6,630 bases of DNA from Burkholderiaceae bacterium (GTDB taxonomy: Bacteria; Pseudomonadota; Gammaproteobacteria; Burkholderiales; Burkholderiaceae_C). This document shows positions 1-6,205 of this stretch, piece by piece. Each line of letters begins with the position of its first letter. Position 1 is the first letter of the stretch. Position numbers and translations under genes: made by a program. Under the pieces are notes generated by a model, which saw nothing but the letters and a program-made list of their open reading frames with translations, was not told the DNA's origin and ran no database searches. The stretch is taken from contig JAIRQU010000234.1 of NCBI GenBank assembly GCA_031256305.1, positions 1 to 6,630 on the forward strand, given 5' to 3'.

Positions 1-22
1 CCCGGTCACATAAGATTTGCAA

Positions 23-250
23 ATGTCTCTTGCCCGCCTGTTTTACCGCCCCCATTACACGTCGGATGCCACGCAATTTCTCGCGCAGCTCCAGCAAGAC
101 CACCCGCAATGGCAAGAGGCCCAACGCCAGGGCCGCGCGCGGCTGTGGGAGCGTAACCTCGACCGCGATCTGCTCGGCGGGTTCGATGCCGCGCGCGTGG
201 CGCAGCGGCCTTACGTGTATATGACCGGCGCGGATGATTACGACGATTGA
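23..250 (+). CDS. DUF3460 family small protein
   Basis: A 75-residue protein that I recognise as DUF3460, a short uncharacterised family common in Burkholderiales. Family-like patches are YTSDATQFL near residues 12-20, GRARLWER near 37-44 and AQRPYVYMT near 60-68. It has no signal peptide or membrane segment, and the middle is Gln- and Arg-rich and probably helical and cytoplasmic. No biochemical role is known to me. I chose the ATG at 23; a TTG at 17 in the same frame would add two residues. The Shine-Dalgarno is weak (an AAGA about 7 nt upstream). The 3' end overlaps scpA by 17 nt in another frame, so the two are probably co-transcribed and translationally coupled. The link to chromosome condensation is only positional. 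Confidence 0.85.
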   Translation: MSLARLFYRPHYTSDATQFLAQLQQDHPQWQEAQRQGRARLWERNLDRDLLGGFDAARVAQRPYVYMTGADDYDD

Positions 251-1136
251 CGCCGCGCCCCCAGTGTCCGAACCGCCGCCCGCCGCGCTAACCGGCCCCG
301 CGCCCAGCCATCTGCCCGAACCCCTGTCCGCCGCTCCGATGCCGGAGGTAGTCGATCAGGTCGCGGTGGCGCGTCTGTACGGCGAGCCGCTGTTCCGGCT
401 GCCGCAAGACCTTTATATTCCGCCCGATGCGCTGGAGATATTTCTGGAGGCGTTCGAAGGGCCGCTGGATCTGCTGCTGTATCTGATCCGGCGGCAGAAC
501 TTCAATATCCTGGACATTCCGATGGCCGCCGTGACCCGGCAATACCTGGGTTACGTGGATGAAATCCGCAGCCGCAACCTGGAACTGGCCGCCGAATACC
601 TGCTGATGGCGGCCATGCTGATCGAAATCAAGTCGCGCATGTTGCTGCCCCCGCGCAAAAGCGCCGAGGGACAGGAGCCGGAAGACCCGCGCGCCGAACT
701 GGTGCGCCGCCTGCTGGAATACGAGCAGATGAAGCTGGCCGCCGCGCGCCTGGCGGAACTGCCGCAGTATGGGCGCGATTTTTTGAAGGCGCAGGTGTAC
801 GCCGAGCAAAGCCTGACGCCGCGCTGGCCGCAAGTCAATCTGGCCGAACTGCAAGCGGCCTGGCGCGACATTCTGCGGCGCGCCAAGCTGGTGCAGCGGC
901 ACAAGATCAGCCGCGAGGAGCTGTCGGTGCGCGAGCACATGGGGCTGGTGCTGCGCGCCCTGCAAGGCCGCCAGTTCGCGCCGTTCGAGGACTTGTTCGA
1001 CCCCGCGCGCGGCGCGCCGGTGCTGATCGTGACCTTTATCGCGCTGCTGGAGCTGGCGCGCGAGAACCTGGTGGAACTCACCCAGGCGCAGGCTTACGCG
1101 CCGATCTACGTGCGGCTGGCCTTCACGCCCAGTTAG
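234..1136 (+). CDS. scpA: Segregation and condensation protein A (ScpA, kleisin)
   Basis: A 300-residue kleisin that, by family knowledge, bridges SMC ATPase heads together with ScpB in the bacterial condensin complex. The N-terminal domain is unmistakable: FEGPLDLLLYLI at residues 74-85, then NILDIPMAAVTRQYL and the helical stretch EYLLMAAMLIEIKSRMLLPP (121-140). A charged linker follows, and the C-terminal winged helix ends in FIALLELARENLVEL (268-282). Residues 1-65 are a Pro/Ala-rich, probably disordered extension ahead of the kleisin core. An in-frame ATG at residue 36 (nt 339) is an alternative start. The ATG at 234 is preferred because it overlaps the upstream gene, as in a coupled operon. 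Neither smc nor scpB is in the window. The gene ends 9 nt from a convergent gene, with no visible terminator. Confidence 0.95.
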   Translation: MITTIDAAPPVSEPPPAALTGPAPSHLPEPLSAAPMPEVVDQVAVARLYGEPLFRLPQDLYIPPDALEIFLEAFEGPLDLLLYLIRRQNFNILDIPMAAVTRQYLGYVDEIRSRNLELAAEYLLMAAMLIEIKSRMLLPPRKSAEGQEPEDPRAELVRRLLEYEQMKLAAARLAELPQYGRDFLKAQVYAEQSLTPRWPQVNLAELQAAWRDILRRAKLVQRHKISREELSVREHMGLVLRALQGRQFAPFEDLFDPARGAPVLIVTFIALLELARENLVELTQAQAYAPIYVRLAFTPS

Positions 1137-1145
1137 CGCCCCGCG

Positions 1146-1916
1146 TTACGCCAAATCCTGCCAAGCGGAACGCACCCAAGGCGCGGGCCGCATGTACGCC
1201 AAGCGCTTGTTGCGCCGGCCCGCGATGGCGTCGGGCGGATTGATTTCGCCGTGGAACACCACGATGCGCGCGTCCAGCGGAATGACCGGCGCGCGCCAGT
1301 AGTTAGCAGGCCAGCGCGGAATGCTGTGGTATTTAAAGCTGGGGCACCAGGCGTCGGGCCAGTAGCCGAGCTTGCCCTGCGCGTGCAAAAAGTGCGACAG
1401 GTAGTCCTGCTCGTTGCGGTACTGGCGCATCAGCGCGGCCATGTTGGCGCGGAAGCGCCGCAGCACATCGGCGTGCGCGCCCAGCTCGAAGCGATAGACC
1501 GACGAATTGCCCACGACGCGCTGGCCCGCGCGCCAGAAGCGCGGGTAATCGCGGATGATGAGAAATTCGCCGGGCCGGGTGAAAAAATCGTCCAGCGGCC
1601 CGACCACCACCACGTCCAGATCCAAGAACAGCGCCACGCCGCGCAAGCCGTACAGGTCGGCCTCGAAAGTGGTGAGTTTTTTCCATGCGCCGTCACGCTC
1701 GCCGGACTTGAGGTTCAGGTTCAGGTGCGGAATCGGGTGGCATTGCACTTCGGGCCGGATGCCGCGCGCATCATCGGTCAGGCACACGAAGGTGAAATCG
1801 CCCGTCAGTCGCCGCCGCGCCATCGCATACAGGCGGTTGACGTATTCGGGACCGTACTTGACGCCCCACTTCATGCACAGGACGTGGCGCTCCCGCGCCG
1901 GGGATTCAGCAGACAT
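1146..1916 (-). CDS. GT-A-like glycosyltransferase, substrate unknown
   Basis: A 256-residue soluble protein with the look of a nucleotide-sugar GT-A transferase. The N-terminus HVLCMKWGVKYGPEYVNRLY (11-30) resembles the first strand and helix of such enzymes. It is followed by FTFVCLTDD (41-49), and FLDLDVVVVG (97-106) carries a DxD motif at Asp99-Leu-Asp101 expected to bind the metal and sugar nucleotide. NEQDYLS (168-174) and FHGEINP (221-227, His222) match the distal acidic and His positions often seen in this fold. No signal peptide or membrane helix is visible. An in-frame TTG directly abuts the yhbY stop codon and would add four residues; I prefer the ATG 12 nt after that stop. Neither start has a clear Shine-Dalgarno. 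It is probably co-transcribed with yhbY. No cell-envelope glycan genes lie nearby to suggest a substrate, so the role is unassigned. Confidence 0.8.
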   Translation of the reverse strand: MSAESPARERHVLCMKWGVKYGPEYVNRLYAMARRRLTGDFTFVCLTDDARGIRPEVQCHPIPHLNLNLKSGERDGAWKKLTTFEADLYGLRGVALFLDLDVVVVGPLDDFFTRPGEFLIIRDYPRFWRAGQRVVGNSSVYRFELGAHADVLRRFRANMAALMRQYRNEQDYLSHFLHAQGKLGYWPDAWCPSFKYHSIPRWPANYWRAPVIPLDARIVVFHGEINPPDAIAGRRNKRLAYMRPAPWVRSAWQDLA

Positions 1917-1928
1917 ACGGGAACGCAA

Positions 1929-2405
1929 TCAAGGGCTGGCGCGGCTTTTTTTGACCGACTGCTGGCGCGGACTGGCTTTTTTGAGCTTGCCGCTGGCGGT
2001 CAGGCGCTGATTGCCCAGCACGCGCACGCGCTTGACCTCTGGCCGCTGGCCGCCGCGCGCGCTGTATTTGAGCACCTTGACGGTTTTGGGGCCGCTCTTG
2101 CGCGCCTCGTCCACAATTTTTGCCTTGGGCGGCAGGGGCCGCCAGAGCACCAGCAGCCGCCCGATATGCTGCACCGGCGCGGCGTTCAACTCGTGCGCAA
2201 GCTGCCGCAATAGGGCCTCACGCGCGTCGCGCTCGCCGGCCAGCACGCGGATTTTGATCAGGCCGTGCGCGGACAGCGCGGCATCGGCCTCGCGGCGCAC
2301 GGCGGGCGTCAGACCCTCGCCGCCGATCATGACCACGGGATCAAGGTGGTGCGCCTGAGCGCGCTGCGCCTTGCGCTGCACGGGCGTCAGGGAAATTTCG
2401 GGCAT
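1929..2405 (-). CDS. yhbY: YhbY family ribosome-assembly RNA-binding protein (CRM domain)
   Basis: A 158-residue protein whose first ~90 residues are a CRM (YhbY/CRS1) RNA-binding domain: [23 protein letters not shown] opens the fold, and GGEGLTPAV (28-36) is the conserved loop, followed by [13 protein letters not shown] and [10 protein letters not shown] (81-90). By family knowledge, YhbY binds pre-50S particles. E. coli YhbY is only about 97 residues; here residues ~93-158 add a Lys/Arg-rich tail ([14 protein letters not shown] near the end), probably disordered and RNA-contacting. I chose the ATG giving [12 protein letters not shown] because homologues begin this way; upstream in-frame starts would run into rlmE. 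It diverges from rlmE across 19 nt, matching the E. coli yhbY/rlmE arrangement. Confidence 0.92.
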   Translation of the reverse strand: MPEISLTPVQRKAQRAQAHHLDPVVMIGGEGLTPAVRREADAALSAHGLIKIRVLAGERDAREALLRQLAHELNAAPVQHIGRLLVLWRPLPPKAKIVDEARKSGPKTVKVLKYSARGGQRPEVKRVRVLGNQRLTASGKLKKASPRQQSVKKSRASP

Positions 2406-2410
2406 GACCG

Positions 2411-2417
2411 TATTATC
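2411..2417. promoter_or_regulatory. Candidate shared divergent -10 element between yhbY and rlmE
   Basis: The 19-nt gap between the two start codons contains one AT-rich patch, TATTATC. Read on the plus strand, TATTAT (2411-2416) matches TATAAT at 5 of 6 positions. Read on the minus strand, GATAAT (2417-2412) also matches at 5 of 6. Each would place transcription initiation at or within about 2 nt of the corresponding ATG, implying leaderless or near-leaderless mRNAs. No good -35 is visible: the plus side has none, and the minus side has only TTGACT at too short a spacing (12 nt). This is inference from position and composition only. Confidence 0.35.
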
Positions 2418-2424
2418 AGGGGAC

Positions 2425-3096
2425 ATGAAAGTCAAAACCAAAAGCCGCAAGGTCAACAAGGCTTGGCTGAACGACCACGTCAACGACCCCTACGTCAAGC
2501 TGGCGCAGAAAGAGGGCTACCGCGCCCGCGCGGCCTACAAACTCAAGGAGATCGACGAACTGCTGGGCCTGGTGCGGCCGGGTATGACCGTGGTTGATCT
2601 GGGCGCGGCCCCCGGCGCGTGGAGCCAGTATTTGCGCCGCCGCCTGGCCCCGCAAGGCGCGGCGGCGGGCGCGCTGGATGGCCGCATCGTGGCGCTAGAC
2701 ATGCTGCCGATGGCCCCGATTGAGGGCGTGACCTTTATTGAAGGCGACTTCCGCGAGGACGCGGTGCTGGCGCGCCTGGCGCAGGCGCTGGGCGGCGCGC
2801 CGGCGGATCTGGTGGTTTCGGACATGGCCCCCAATCTTTCAGGCATCGAATCGAGCGACGCGGCGCGCATCGCGCATCTGGTGGAACTGGCGCTGGACTT
2901 TGCCTGCGCGCACCTCAAACCGCGCGGCGCGCTGGTCGTCAAGCTATTCCACGGCAGCGGCTACAGTCAGTTGGCGCGCCTGTTCAAAGACCGCTTTCAG
3001 ACCGTCAAGCCGATCAAGCCCAAGGCTTCGCGCGGCCGCTCGGCGGAGACCTTTCTGGCGGGTATCGGGTTGAAAGCGGACGCCCCCAAGACCTGA
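2425..3096 (+). CDS. rlmE: 23S rRNA (uridine-2552) 2'-O-methyltransferase RlmE/FtsJ
   Basis: A 223-residue SAM-dependent Rossmann methyltransferase that, by family knowledge, methylates U2552 in the A-loop of 23S rRNA late in 50S assembly. The SAM motif [11 protein letters not shown] lies at 58-68, the acidic ribose-contact site LDM at 91-93, and the second loop GDFRE at 107-111. The catalytic K-D-K-E tetrad is complete: Lys39 in AAYKLKEID, Asp133 in SDMAPNLSG, Lys173 in VVKLFHG and Glu208 in SAETF, matching E. coli K38, D124, K164 and E199. Length is near the E. coli enzyme (~209). The start at [15 protein letters not shown] is the conserved family N-terminus. An AGGGG (2418-2422) sits only 2 nt before the ATG, closer than usual. 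It is divergent from yhbY and upstream of ftsH, so two ribosome-maturation genes are paired head to head. Confidence 0.97.
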   Translation: MKVKTKSRKVNKAWLNDHVNDPYVKLAQKEGYRARAAYKLKEIDELLGLVRPGMTVVDLGAAPGAWSQYLRRRLAPQGAAAGALDGRIVALDMLPMAPIEGVTFIEGDFREDAVLARLAQALGGAPADLVVSDMAPNLSGIESSDAARIAHLVELALDFACAHLKPRGALVVKLFHGSGYSQLARLFKDRFQTVKPIKPKASRGRSAETFLAGIGLKADAPKT

Positions 3097-3157
3097 CGGG
3101 ACGCCCGGTTGGCGCATGGCCGGCGCGGGTATTGACGGCATCAGTTCCGCGCGAGCG

Positions 3158-3186
3158 CTTGAAAAGTCTAAAATGTCCTGCAATTA
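3158..3186 (+). promoter_or_regulatory. Candidate sigma-32-type promoter for ftsH
   Basis: CTTGAAA at 3158-3164 is an exact match to the sigma-32 (RpoH) -35 consensus. After a 13-nt spacer, CTGCAATTA (3178-3186) matches 6 of 9 positions of CCCCATTTA, with the C-rich part poor. Overlapping it, TAAAAT at 3169-3174 is a 5-of-6 sigma-70 -10 but lacks a good -35 at 16-18 nt. E. coli ftsH is a heat-shock gene, so the assignment is biologically reasonable. The weak -10 keeps confidence moderate. The predicted start of transcription would leave a leader of about 35 nt before the ftsH TTG. Confidence 0.4.
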
Positions 3187-3217
3187 GTCGGAGAGTATCC
3201 GGTTTTGTTTTCTTGTC

Positions 3218-3221
3218 GGAG
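3218..3221 (+). promoter_or_regulatory. ftsH ribosome binding site selecting a TTG start
   Basis: GGAG lies 6 nt before the TTG at 3228, a good Shine-Dalgarno distance. The open frame extends upstream to a TTG at 3132, but only the 3228 start has this site, and only it gives the family-typical N-terminus ([15 protein letters not shown]). Confidence 0.75.
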
Positions 3222-3227
3222 CAGACA

Positions 3228-5150
3228 TTGAAAAATCAATGGATTCCAAAGATCGTCATCTGGCTGGTGATCGCCATGGTGCTGTTCACGGTGTTCAAGC
3301 AGCTCGAAGGCAACAGCCCGGCTGACGCCAACCACATGGCCTATTCGGACTTTCTGGAGCAGGTGCGCAACAACCATGTCAAAAACGCCACCATCCTGGA
3401 AGGGCGCGATAGCTTTACCGTGGCCGCCACGATGGACGATGACCGGCGCGTGACCACGCAAACGACCATCCTGGACCGCGGGCTGGTCGGCGACCTGATC
3501 AACCACGGCGTCAAATTCGATGTCAAGCAGCGTCAGGAAGGCTCGCTGCTGATGTCGTTGCTGATTAGCTGGGGGCCGATGCTGCTGCTGATCGGCGTAT
3601 GGGTGTACTTCATGCGCCAGATGCAGGGCGGCGGGCGTGGGGGCGGCATCTTCAGCTTTGGCCGCAGCCGCGCGCGGATGCTCGACGAGAACAACAACGC
3701 CGTCACCTTCGCCGACGTGGCCGGGTGCGACGAGGCCAAGGAAGAAGTGCGGGAAGTGGTGGACTTTCTCAAGGATCCGCAGAAGTTCCAGAAGCTCGGC
3801 GGGCGCATTCCGCGCGGGCTGCTGCTGGTCGGCCCGCCGGGCACCGGCAAGACGCTGCTGGCCAAGTCCATCGCGGGCGAGGCCAAGGTGCCGTTCTTCA
3901 GCATCAGCGGCTCGGACTTCGTGGAGATGTTCGTGGGCGTGGGCGCGGCGCGGGTGCGCGACATGTTCGAGAACGCCAAGAAGAACGCGCCGTGCATCAT
4001 CTTCATCGACGAAATCGACGCCGTGGGCCGTCAGCGCGGCGCGGGCTTGGGCGGGGGCAATGACGAGCGCGAACAGACCCTCAACCAGATGCTCGTCGAA
4101 ATGGACGGCTTCGAGACCAATCTGGGCGTGATCGTGGTGGCCGCGACCAACCGGCCCGACATTCTGGACGCCGCGCTGTTGCGTCCGGGGCGCTTTGACC
4201 GGCAGGTGTACGTGACGCTGCCCGACATCCGGGGCCGCGAGCAGATTCTCAACGTGCACATGCGCAAGGTGCCCATCGGCCAGGACGTGAGCGCGGGCGT
4301 GATCGCGCGCGGCACGCCGGGCATGAGCGGGGCTGATCTGGCCAACCTGTGCAACGAGGCGGCGCTGATGGCAGCGCGGCGTAACGCCCGCGTGGTCGAG
4401 ATGCAGGACTTCGAGCGCGCCAAGGACAAGATCCTGATGGGGCCGGAACGCAAGAGCATGGTGATGCCCGAAGCCGAGCGGCGCAACACCGCCTATCACG
4501 AATCGGGCCACGCCCTGATCGGGCGGCTGCTGCCCAAGTGCGACCCGGTGCACAAAGTCACCATCATTCCGCGCGGGCGCGCGCTGGGCGTGACCATGAG
4601 CCTGCCCGAAAACGACCGCTACAGCTACGACAAGGACTACATGCTGGGCCAGATCAGCATGTTGTTCGGCGGGCGCGTGGCCGAAGAGGTGTTCATGCAC
4701 CAGATGACCACTGGCGCGAGCAACGACTTCGAGCGCGCCACGCAGATTGCGCGCGACATGGTGATGCGCTACGGCATGAGCGACCGGCTCGGCCCGATGG
4801 TCTATGCCGAAAACGAAGGCGAGGTATTCCTGGGCCGCAGCGTGACCAAAACCACCAACATTTCGGAAGAGACCATGCAGCAGGTCGATGCTGAAATCCG
4901 CCGCATCATCGACGAGCAGTACGCGCTGGCGCGCAAGCTCATTGAGGACAACCAGGACAAGATGCACGCCATGGCCAAGGCGCTGCTGGACTGGGAAACC
5001 ATCGACAGCGATCAGCTCGACGACATCATGGCGGGCCGCCCGCCGCGCGCGCCTAAAGACTGGACGCCGCGCGCGCCCGCCTCCGGCGGTGACAGCGGCA
5101 GCGGCCCGGCCAACGCCCAGCCGTCCAACCCCGCGCCAACGGCGGCGTGA
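3228..5150 (+). CDS. ftsH: ATP-dependent zinc metalloprotease FtsH
   Basis: A 640-residue inner-membrane AAA+ protease that, by family knowledge, forms a hexamer and degrades membrane proteins and regulators such as sigma-32 and LpxC. Order: TM1 (~6-23), periplasmic domain (~24-104), TM2 (~107-127) and a Gly/Arg linker. The AAA module has Walker A GPPGTGKT (202-209), pore motif MFVG (234-237), Walker B IIFIDE (257-262), and second region of homology [17 protein letters not shown] with arginine fingers Arg319 and Arg322. The protease has HESGH (424-428), with Glu425 catalytic, and the third zinc ligand Asp500 in GASNDFE. A Pro/Ala/Gly-rich tail fills the last ~38 residues. Length agrees with E. 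coli (~644). The TTG start is supported by GGAG 6 nt upstream. It follows rlmE after 131 nt and ends before a strong terminator. Confidence 0.98.
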   Translation: MKNQWIPKIVIWLVIAMVLFTVFKQLEGNSPADANHMAYSDFLEQVRNNHVKNATILEGRDSFTVAATMDDDRRVTTQTTILDRGLVGDLINHGVKFDVKQRQEGSLLMSLLISWGPMLLLIGVWVYFMRQMQGGGRGGGIFSFGRSRARMLDENNNAVTFADVAGCDEAKEEVREVVDFLKDPQKFQKLGGRIPRGLLLVGPPGTGKTLLAKSIAGEAKVPFFSISGSDFVEMFVGVGAARVRDMFENAKKNAPCIIFIDEIDAVGRQRGAGLGGGNDEREQTLNQMLVEMDGFETNLGVIVVAATNRPDILDAALLRPGRFDRQVYVTLPDIRGREQILNVHMRKVPIGQDVSAGVIARGTPGMSGADLANLCNEAALMAARRNARVVEMQDFERAKDKILMGPERKSMVMPEAERRNTAYHESGHALIGRLLPKCDPVHKVTIIPRGRALGVTMSLPENDRYSYDKDYMLGQISMLFGGRVAEEVFMHQMTTGASNDFERATQIARDMVMRYGMSDRLGPMVYAENEGEVFLGRSVTKTTNISEETMQQVDAEIRRIIDEQYALARKLIEDNQDKMHAMAKALLDWETIDSDQLDDIMAGRPPRAPKDWTPRAPASGGDSGSGPANAQPSNPAPTAA

Positions 5151-5176
5151 TGCAGCCCGCGCCGCGGCTGGAATGC

Positions 5177-5205
5177 AAAAGCGGGGTTCGACCCCGCTTT
5201 TTCTT
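5177..5205 (+). terminator. Rho-independent terminator after ftsH
   Basis: A perfect 10-bp stem, AAAAGCGGGG (5177-5186) with CCCCGCTTTT (5192-5201), closes a TTCGA loop whose ends can add one more pair. It runs into the T-rich tail TTTTTCTT (5198-5205). It sits 26 nt after the ftsH stop, and only 22 nt separate it from the folP ATG. The A-run before the stem also gives a partial reverse-strand T-tract. Confidence 0.92.
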
Positions 5206-5227
5206 AGACGCTGTTATCTGAGCGGCA

Positions 5228-6205
5228 ATGACGCTCCTGTACTGGCAAACCGCGCGCTTTCGCATCGACTTGTCCGCGCCGCGCATCATGGGCATCGTCA
5301 ACGCCACGCCCGATTCGTTTTCCGACGGCGGCCAGCACGCGGGCCTGCGCGCGCAACTGGCGCACTGCGAACGGCTGCTCCGCGAAGGCGCGGACATTCT
5401 GGACATCGGCGGTGAATCGACCCGCCCCGGCAGCGCGCCCGTGCCGCTGGCCGAGGAACTGGCGCGCGTGCTGCCGCTAGTGCGCGAGGCCGTCAAACTG
5501 GGCGCGCCAGTTTCGGTCGATACCAGCAAGCCTGAAGTGATGGCCGCCGCGCTGGACGCGGGCGCGGACATCATCAACGACATCTGGGCTTTGCGCCGCG
5601 CGGGTGAAAGCGGTGCCGCGCTAGACGTGGCGGCGCGCCATCCCGCGTGCGGCCTGTGCCTGATGCACATGCACGGCGACCCGCAAACCATGCAGGCGCA
5701 GCCCATGACCGGCGATGCGGTCAGCGCCGTGCTGGCGTTCTTGCGCGAGCGGCGCGATGCGCTCACGGCGCGCGGCATCGCGCGCGCGCGCATCGTGCTC
5801 GACCCCGGCATCGGCTTCGGCAAAACCGGGGCGCAGAATTTCGCGCTGCTGGCGCGCCAGCGCGAACTGCTGGCGCTGGGGCAACCTTTGCTGGCGGGCT
5901 GGTCGCGCAAATCGGCGTTGGGTGCTGCGTTAATGGATCCTCCTCGCTCCCCCGCCGCGCAGGGTGCGCTGCCCCCAGAAGGGGATGAAGCCCCGGCTGC
6001 CCCAGTGCCGGGGGCCTCCGCCGCTTTGGGGCGGCCCGGCGGCGGCGGGATTACGCCTCCACGCGCGCGGGAGGTGGTCAGCGTAACAGCGGCACTACTG
6101 GCCATAGAGCGCGGCGCGCGCATCGTGCGGGTGCATGATGTGGCGACCACCGCGCAAGCAGTCAAAATCTGGCTTGCCATGAATCACGAAAGCACATCCC
6201 CATGA
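5228..6205 (+). CDS. folP: Dihydropteroate synthase FolP with a 39-residue in-frame insertion
   Basis: A 325-residue cytoplasmic TIM-barrel enzyme that, by family knowledge, condenses p-aminobenzoate with hydroxymethyl-dihydropterin diphosphate in folate synthesis and is the sulfonamide target. All signature elements are present: [14 protein letters not shown] (22-35), GGESTRPGS (61-69), SVDTS with Asp98, NDIW with Asn117 and Asp118, [10 protein letters not shown] (191-200), SRKS with Lys228, and RVHDV with Arg301 and His303. It exceeds the usual ~280 residues because residues 238-276 form a Pro/Ala/Gly-rich insertion between SRKS and RVHD. Without it the protein is 286 residues with normal motif spacing. 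The frame stays open and every catalytic motif survives, so I treat it as intact, but activity is unproven. The start ATG has only a weak GAG 5 nt upstream. It overlaps glmM by ATGA. Confidence 0.95.
   Translation: MTLLYWQTARFRIDLSAPRIMGIVNATPDSFSDGGQHAGLRAQLAHCERLLREGADILDIGGESTRPGSAPVPLAEELARVLPLVREAVKLGAPVSVDTSKPEVMAAALDAGADIINDIWALRRAGESGAALDVAARHPACGLCLMHMHGDPQTMQAQPMTGDAVSAVLAFLRERRDALTARGIARARIVLDPGIGFGKTGAQNFALLARQRELLALGQPLLAGWSRKSALGAALMDPPRSPAAQGALPPEGDEAPAAPVPGASAALGRPGGGGITPPRAREVVSVTAALLAIERGARIVRVHDVATTAQAVKIWLAMNHESTSP
5939..5947 (+). repeat. Left copy of 9-bp direct repeat flanking the folP insertion
   Basis: CCTCCTCGC matches CCTCCACGC at 6056-6064 in 8 of 9 bases. The two copies lie 117 nt apart, exactly 39 codons, and both encode Pro-Pro-Arg in the folP frame. 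This is consistent with a target-site duplication, although the repeat could also be part of the element itself. Confidence 0.6.
5948..6055. repeat. GC-rich palindromic element inserted within folP
   Basis: A 108-bp stretch rich in dyads and unlike normal FolP sequence. Terminal arms CCCGCCGC (5951-5958) and GCGGCGGG (6042-6049) are an exact 8-bp inverted repeat. Inside are CCCCGGC (5991-5997) with GCCGGGG (6007-6013), GCCGC (6020-6024) with GCGGC (6031-6035), and CCCC (5973-5976) with GGGG (5981-5984). It encodes no protein beyond the folP reading frame and has no transposase, so it would be non-autonomous. It resembles the style of short GC-rich dispersed repeats seen between genes in Burkholderiales; that resemblance is from memory and was not searched. 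There is no second copy in this window. Confidence 0.65.
6056..6064 (+). repeat. Right copy of 9-bp direct repeat flanking the folP insertion
   Basis: CCTCCACGC is the partner of CCTCCTCGC at 5939-5947 (one mismatch). From here the normal FolP sequence resumes as [15 protein letters not shown]. Joining this copy directly to the left flank restores canonical dihydropteroate synthase spacing. Confidence 0.6.

Noticed and set aside
1251..2213. A 320-codon plus-strand frame over the glycosyltransferase and yhbY
   Set aside because: The minus-strand genes have clear family motifs; this frame has none and spans both genes.
2371..2424. Upstream start for RlmE at 2371
   Set aside because: It would overlap the yhbY coding start, and [15 protein letters not shown] is the conserved family N-terminus.
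2406..2483. Upstream starts for YhbY at 2426 or 2483
   Set aside because: They would extend into rlmE and add residues not found in the family, ahead of the conserved [12 protein letters not shown].
3097..3157. GC-rich dyads after rlmE as a terminator
   Set aside because: CCGG-type complementarities exist, but no stable stem is followed by a T-tract.
3132..3227. N-terminal 32-residue extension of FtsH from a TTG at 3132
   Set aside because: It has no family similarity and would place hydrophilic residues ahead of TM1. The start at 3228 has GGAG 6 nt upstream and the family-typical N-terminus. The candidate promoter also lies inside the extension.
3168..4967. A 599-codon open frame antisense to ftsH
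   Set aside because: It is a His/Gln/Val-rich mirror of ftsH caused by high GC at third codon positions. It has no recognisable domain, and ftsH on the other strand is complete with all motifs.
5053..6180. A 375-codon antisense frame across the ftsH end, terminator and folP
   Set aside because: Ser/Ala/Arg-rich low-complexity translation, typical of a GC shadow. It crosses the terminator and has no known motif.
5228..6205. folP as a pseudogene
   Set aside because: The insertion keeps the frame, no stop is introduced, all catalytic motifs remain, and the ATGA coupling to glmM is preserved.
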